Made by a program: the position numbers and the translations under genes. From Anthostomella pinea (taxonomy: Eukaryota; Ascomycota; Sordariomycetes; Xylariales; Xylariaceae), in contig CAUWAG010000010.1 in assembly GCA_963556695.1 (NCBI GenBank), positions 1,736,001-1,800,000 on the forward strand: a stretch of 64,000 nucleotides of DNA, in the 5' to 3' direction. Positions 58,663-64,000 of this stretch are shown one piece after another. The number at the start of each line of letters is the position of its first letter. Position 1 is the first letter of the stretch. Below the pieces are notes generated by a model. It ran no database searches, was not told the DNA's origin, and was given only the letters and a program-made list of their open reading frames with translations.

Positions 58663-59365
58663 ATGCGTTTCTCTACCACAGCTAAGATTTCGATTCTCGC
58701 ACTCGCCAACACAGCAGCGTGCGAGGAGAGCTGGGTTGTGAGTCATCCTCCAGGCTCCTACTCCATCATCTGGAGCTGACATTAGTTTTCAGGGCGGCCT
58801 AGCCGGTCGAGCAAGCGCCATAGTCGGCAAGCCAAAGCAGACCCGGCAGCTGGACTTTGGAGGCAGCGAAATTACCATCGGTGGTATCGACCTGGGTGAA
58901 AGCGACCGTAGCCTTACCGAAAGCTCGACAGATGGTACTGCCTTGACGGATAGTACCGGCCTCAGTCTCTCCAACCCTCTCCAAGATGCGGCTGGTCAGG
59001 CAGAGGTAGCGAGACCAGCGGCAGACGAGGCTGGCGCGGGCAGTCTCATAGAACTTCTCGCGCTGCTGGGCGGCGGGGCAGCTGCAGAGGATGAAGCAGC
59101 TGCAGGTGATGCTCCGGCAGAAGAAGAAGCCGCTGCAGAAGACGCAGCCGCAGGAGAAGCGGCTGCTAACGACGCTGCAGAAGAAGGGACTGCAACAGAA
59201 GATATTGCAGCTGTTGAAGAAGCTGAGGATTTCGATGGCAACCTTGGAATCATCCTAGACGGCGAAGCAAACGCGATCAACCTCGGCGGCGACCTCGGTG
59301 TTACCCAAGGCTCCGACGGCTCGCAGTCAGTGGGAGGAGAGGCGGGAATAAACATCGTCGCTTAG
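58663..59365 (+). CDS. Small acidic Ala/Glu-rich protein with signal peptide, unknown
   Basis: Two exons, 58663-58737 and 58793-59365 (55-nt GT-AG intron), give 215 residues. The N-terminus looks like a signal peptide (MRFSTTAKISILALANTAAC); unspliced reading stops after 38 codons. The mature part begins GGLAGRASAIVGKPKQTRQ, then a Gly/Ile/Asp stretch with SEITIGGIDLGESD. An Ala-Glu-Asp block of ~75 residues follows (EEEAAAEDAAAGEAAANDAA in the middle). The tail is Gly/Asp/Ile-rich and resembles the early region: LGIILDGEANAINLGGDLGV. There are no cysteines after the signal region, so it is not a typical disulfide-rich effector. I recognise no family. A secreted or wall-associated role is inferred from the signal peptide only. 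Confidence 0.65.
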
Positions 59366-62321
59366 AGTGTTCGCCATGGGATCAACACAGAGACGAGACC
59401 TTACCTAGTAATACCTACCTAAGTAACTATTGGCAAGTCGGCTCGGGAAGAAAAGCGATGTTCCACCGGCAGTATCATGAAGCTCTTTACTACGAAGCCC
59501 AGAAGCCATTTCGAACCTCTACCGAAGGGGACGGCAAACCAGTGAAGCTCTGCTCTGGGCGGCCGGGTGTGTGTCAGTGCTGTGCCGTGCGTCGTTTAAT
59601 GATCCCAATATGGAAGATACGCCTCGAGAAGGACATCGTTGTCGTTGCGCCTCACAAGCTTGTGTGGACGCACGTCTAATTAGCGGCTGAGCATAGCGAA
59701 CAGTGCTTGAATGGCCGTAACCGCCTTCGACTTCGGTTAGATGTTGCAGCAGAGAGAGTAATGTGCCAGAGGAAACCCAAAAACAACAAGATTGTTACCG
59801 CCAGCGGGCGTAGAGAAAACGGGGCAAGGGACACACATAACGTCGCAGGTCTCTGTCTGAAGTAGGTCGTATCAATTGGCATCGTCGACCGCGCGGTTAT
59901 CCAGGAAGGGTAGAACGTTGACATTTGAGGTTGGGGACTGAGAAGTCATCGAGTCGTTCCCGAACTCGCGGACGTGTGGTATATCGGATTTCGGATTCGT
60001 GGGATGGGAATACGGGAAGTATCTAGATATGCCTGGTTAGCTTTCCAGTTGTAAGCGTGAACTTTGTCTCATTTCACTCACTTGATGTTCAAGTAGCTAG
60101 GAGTGCACATCCATGAAGCGGTGTGTAGTGGACCATGATGGCTCTCCTCGAAGACGGGGTGGAGTGAAGAACGGATAAGTCTCTTCTCAATTCGAGGCGT
60201 GTTGGGAGGCCTGTCGAAAGCATACGTGGCTCTGCACATAGACAATGGAGATATTCTGGCTTGTCCTGTTGACTTGGACGCACAGTCAATTGAACCCGTG
60301 GCTTAAGTGGCCATGAACAGTGTCTGGACGTGGTAGAGTCCCGCCCAGCCAGGAACCGCGAACTGTCGACTGGCATCAGGTTCGCACGATGACAAGACCA
60401 CATATGTCTACCAACCCTTGCAAGCTGCTGTAGTGGCCGTGACTGCTTTGAGAGAGGCGTTCGGAAAGGGACAGGCAGATCGCGTGTCGGCAGCTCGAAA
60501 CAATAGCAAGGCGTGTTTTGGCAGAAGATGCGAGCTGACACAGGGGGCCGAGATTGGCGATCACATAGCTTCGGTCCACCTGGAATCTCAGTGGAAGGTG
60601 ACAGGCATGAGGAAAATAAGGCGAGTCGAAATATGGCATCGTAGTACCTCACCCGAGACTTTTGTGTGGTTGTATTTGCACACAGTCTAGTCCTGGACTT
60701 GGATGTTGGGCCGAGTCGGATTCAGCAGTGCAATTATTCCAGAGCGGAAAAGCGAGAAACGATGGACATCGACATCAAGAGGGGACTGTGGCCATCCCCG
60801 GTGAGCCTGAGAAGGAACCACGGGGCACGCAACTACATGCCGGGTAAGCCCGTTTCGGCGCTATGAGGCTCAGAAGATCTGGTGGTGGTTGGTGCCTTCC
60901 GCGGCATATTATATGACGACAAAACGCAAAGGCCTGTAGGAATGGATCTCAGAGCACTTCAGCTCTATTTGAGACTCCCCAGACTGTTATGGCAGCCAAG
61001 GCGATCCGAAAGTCGCAAGTCATCTCTGGGTTCGCCTGACCTGCTGGCGATACACTCAGTGTCCACAAGTTCTGCGTGAGGTTGTTGATGCATCAGTCTA
61101 TGCCAACTCATGACGCGCTGCACATGCTGTCCACGAAGACAGTCGTCGGCAGCCGGCCTTTGGGCTATTCTCACTGCCTACTTACCTAGGTAGGTCAGAG
61201 CAGCCAGAGCCGTCAACATGGCAACCCAGCCAGCCAGGGGGGGAGAGGAAGCAACGTCCATGTATGTAGTTCTGCGCATCGTGCTTTCTCCATCTCCTCC
61301 CAGCCATGGCCATCTATATTCTCTGTCTACATTCAGCTTTTGAAAACCACAGCAAAGTCTTCATAGGCAACCTCACCTCACGTTGACGCGAGGTCATTAG
61401 GCTCGTACCCCCATGACCAGTCGACGCCGCCCGCGACATCACAACCGAGACCCCATCGCCGTCCGCTCAGCTACGAGAGCGCAGCGCATTGCCCGGCGGC
61501 GAGCCCTATATCGTTGCTTTCTCATATCCCTGCCGCCCTCCATATAACGTCGCGCGTCACGTACACTTGCGACCGTCTGACTAGGTAGCGCATTGCGAGA
61601 AACGCTGCGGAGAAAACTCGACTCCGAAGGGCCGGTGCAAGAACCAGAGGAGAATACCGGGAAGTAGGTGAAGCGTATCATGAAGAGCTGGCGAGGCAGT
61701 GGCTACCTTTCGCGCGACGAGTCGTGACGTGTGCTGCCTATACCTACAACCAGGGTCCCGACGGGGCTTCGCTGACTATTTCGCTGCCCACTGTTACTCG
61801 AGAGACAGAGACCAGAGCGCGTGGGATTTTGCAGGCAGAGCAAGGAAGAGAATGCGACAACTGAAGCACAGGTAACAGCACTGTCGCTAGTGATAAGACA
61901 CGCAATCCACCCTTGTTTACCGCTGCGGGACCTTGACGGTTCCTTCTAGACGACCTCGCAAACAATACGGGTTCGCAAGACGGGTTGGTGACTGGAAGAG
62001 GAACAAGGTGCGACTTGGACACAACACAGCAGAACACAGCACTATGCAGCACAACAAGATACAACACAGCGGATGATGGAACCAAGCCGAACCAATTTAT
62101 GGTCGGCGACTTTGATGATGTGTATTGAGATTATCTAGCTCTATGAGAGAAGGGACATAGTCACATAGGAAGCAGCATGGTCTATGGCAAGAGTCTAAAG
62201 CTATACTAGTACGTCTCTGGATTGGCCGCATTGATGCGTTACCCGAAGAACACCACGAGGAGGTTCCAGAGTCCGATTTTCGTCCTTCATTAGATGGTCA
62301 TGTCATATGGCTGTGACAGTG

Positions 62322-62323
<2 letters not shown>
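59366..62323. other. 3-kb gene-poor region
   Basis: No protein family recognised. Frames of 80-190 codons overlap in opposite strands: 60089-60652 (-), 61744-62085 (-), 60418-60690 (+). AGGTAGGT/ACCTACCT words near 61180-61195 form a small palindrome. AACACAGCA-type short repeats are at 62020-62065. Nothing further seen. Confidence 0.4.

Positions 62324-62353
<30 letters not shown>
62324..62353. repeat. Homopolymer of 30 C
   Basis: Thirty consecutive C bases directly after GACAGTGGT and before AAATG. It marks the left edge of the repeat-rich right end of the window. Confidence 0.97.
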
Positions 62354-62355
<2 letters not shown>

Positions 62356-62640
62356 ATGTTCGTAGATCGGGGTAGGACTTGTCAGATAGATGGCAGAAGT
62401 AGATGGTTATTAGATGGCAAGATAAATGGCGAAGTAAATGGCAAGCAGTTTAGTCTCATGCTGGAGAAGGCAGTTTCAACAATCGTACCAAGGATGGAAG
62501 CAGTTTGTCAATCATGTTCAGGATACAAGCAGTTTAAAGTCATGCTGAGGAGGGGAGCCACCTCCGAAGAGAGTGGCTGCGGACGGTTTTGGTACGGGGA
62601 AACGTCTGTCCTCGGAGGGGCACTTATTACACGCAGCCCG

Positions 62641-62816
62641 CGTGCCGAGAATTTTAACGAGATCGCGAGGGCTCGTGGTGCAGTTTTATCTCGTGCCAAG
62701 GAGAGGACACTTTGGGTGCGCTAAGCGCACCCACCCGTAGATTACGCGCACCCGCGCGGGGAGACTTTTGACGAGATCGCCCAATCTCGTGGCAGTTTTA
62801 TCTCATGTCAAGGAGA
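62641..62816. repeat. Two diverged ~70-base direct repeats
   Basis: Units at about 62641-62705 and 62752-62816 share the core ACGAGATCGC, then CTCGTGG, CAGTTTTATCTC and CAAGGAGA in the same order, with small gaps. The spacing is about 112 bases. Confidence 0.75.
62714..62732. repeat. Palindrome, 9-bp arms with one central base
   Basis: GGGTGCGCT, A, AGCGCACCC at 62714-62732: exact reverse complements around a single A. It lies between the two direct repeats. Confidence 0.85.
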
Positions 62817-63174
62817 TGTCGAAGCGGCGGCGAGTTCGGACAGGAAGGGCGGCGAGCGGTCGAAAGGGTGCGTCGGCGAGGAGATGGGTGATGAGGGCGG
62901 CGACGAGGTCGAGAGGAAGGGCGGCGACGAGGTAGGTGAGGTATGTCGGCAAGACAGGACGGGGGCGAAGGCGAGGGTGAAGGTGGACTATGACAGGGAT
63001 TGCAAAGGAGAGAAGGCAAAGGGAAGAGGGGAGGGGTGCAGTGACTCACAAAACGACAGATAATCCGAAGTGGAAAGTTTTCACTAAGAGTTAGCGTGGT
63101 CAGCAAATGGGAGTGAGTCAGAGCGAGGAACGGAGAGCGATGATGGCGGTAGAGTCGGCGAAGAAGAAGCTGAT

Positions 63175-63540
63175 GGCGATGGAGTTGCCGAAGTAGAAGT
63201 TGAGGTATTGCGGTAGAAGTAGGATGACATGCGGGAGGAAGAAGTTGATGTATTGCGGAAGAGAAGTAGGATGACATGCGGGAGGAAGAAGTCGAGGTAT
63301 TGCGGAAAAAGAAGTTGGATGACATGCGGAGGACAGAGTAGAAGTCGAGGAGTTGCGAAAGTAGAAGTATGGGAGTGGCGGAAGAGAAGTCGAGGAGTTG
63401 CGGAAGAAGAAGCGTGGGAGTGGCGGAGTAGAAGTTGAGGAGTTGCGGAAGAAGGAGTATGGGAGTGGCGAGAGAGACGTTGAGGTATTGCGGAAGTAGA
63501 AGTTTGGGAGGATGAAGTTGATGAGTTGCGGAGAAGAAGT
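63175..63540. repeat. Minisatellite, ~8 units of 45-53 bases
   Basis: Units start at 63222 (47), 63269 (48), 63317 (53), 63370 (45), 63415 (45), 63460 (45) and 63505, each with a GAAGT(C/T)GA-GG(A/T)-(A/G)TTGCGG core. An earlier unit begins near 63175. The first three are headed GGATGACATGCGG and later ones TGGGAGTGGCG, so two subfamilies exist. The plus strand is purine-rich. Confidence 0.85.
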
Positions 63541-64000
63541 TGATGTGGATGGATTGGGGTGGAAGAAGTTGATGGAGATGGAGGAGGAAGAGATTGATGA
63601 AGATGGGGGATGGGGGAGGAAGACTTAGCTTGTTGATGGTCGTCGGCGACGATGGATGGTGATGGTGATGGTGATGGCGATATGTGGTCGTGGTGGAGTG
63701 GAATGGAGAAAAGTGGGATGTATGGAAGAGAGAGAAGTTTGGAGCAGAAGTGGGAGAGCTGCCTTAAATATTCGAAAACTCGGTGGGGCTGGATTTACTG
63801 ATTGCAGCCTGAGCACAGAGTTGCAGAACTTGCCCAACCCCGATTTGGACATCAGGAGGTCCCGCTGAGTGATTCTGGCGTGCGGTGATCTGTATGGTTA
63901 CGTGCCTGGTGGGAGGCGTACTGCGATTTTTTTCTATTGGGCGAGGCAAGATCAGTGAAGACGAGAATGCAGATTTATCATTGGCTGCGTGGTTGCGATC
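63541..64000. other. Purine-rich low-complexity tail and unassigned sequence
   Basis: GATGGA/GGTGAT-type trinucleotide runs extend to about 63680, including four near-perfect GATGGT units at 63651-63675. The final ~230 bases are of normal complexity, with no gene recognised. Confidence 0.5.

Larger units (their letters stand above)
62354..63160. other. Repeat-containing gene-poor region
   Basis: Holds short AGATGG/AAATGG-GCAAG near-repeats (62380-62450), two diverged copies of a ~70-base unit and a palindrome (both listed). A 122-codon frame at 62356-62724 begins right after the poly-C and has no recognised family. Confidence 0.4.

Noticed and set aside
62798..63325. 175-codon minus-strand frame over the minisatellite
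   Set aside because: Its sequence is the translation of the tandem repeat (FFFRNTSTSSS-type), and no ordinary coding part flanks it.

Overview
The window looks like nuclear DNA of a filamentous ascomycete (Pezizomycotina). Genes are split by short introns of about 47-75 nt with GT-AG borders and fungal branch-point-like sequences. Intergenic stretches are moderately long, and the recognisable products have fungal architectures: GH5 beta-glucanase, full-length ABCB pump, Gpi13, Bre1, Rad23, a Puf3-type Pumilio protein and a peroxisomal enoyl-CoA isomerase. I cannot name the genus. I saw no convincing tRNA or rRNA gene, no CRISPR array and no bacterial-type feature.

Layout. 0-12.3 kb is a compact housekeeping block: a four-span membrane protein (+), RAD23 (+, seven exons), the TFIIIB subunit BDP1 (-), the H2B ubiquitin ligase BRE1 (+, divergent from BDP1) and a SARAF-like ER calcium-entry regulator (-). 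14.4-18.5 kb holds a two-exon ABCB multidrug-type transporter. It is followed by about 4.3 kb without a recognisable gene, then a small GPI-anchored secreted protein (22.8-23.8 kb) with a likely GC-AG intron. 25.3-29.9 kb carries GPI13 and a short-chain dehydrogenase, both on the minus strand, and 32.3-32.9 kb a single-span membrane protein (-). About 6 kb of gene-poor, partly pyrimidine-rich DNA then leads into a Pumilio-family gene (39.0-42.3 kb). After it come an NAD(P)-binding epimerase-like gene (43.4-44.8 kb), a GH5 glucanase (46.8-48.2 kb), a probable decayed gene near 50.4-51.0 kb, a peroxisomal enoyl-CoA isomerase (-), a mitochondrial PP2C phosphatase (+), COG1 (-) and a small acidic secreted protein (58.7-59.4 kb). 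The last 4.6 kb has no recognisable gene. It holds a 30-C homopolymer, a palindrome, diverged direct repeats and a minisatellite.

How the genes relate. This is not a biosynthetic cluster; most genes are independent housekeeping functions. Loose themes are ubiquitin biology (RAD23, BRE1), the secretory pathway and cell surface (GPI13, COG1, SARAF, a predicted GPI protein, GH5 glucanase), and organelle metabolism (isomerase with a C-terminal HKL, mitochondrial phosphatase). The clearest mobile-element signal is a 252-bp MITE-like element with 29-nt inverted repeats bounded by TA, in the divergent promoter between the isomerase and the phosphatase. I found no obviously new multi-gene system. The best leads are that element, two stop-free 54-nt introns in the Pumilio domain, the GC-AG intron, the decayed gene and the right-end repeats.
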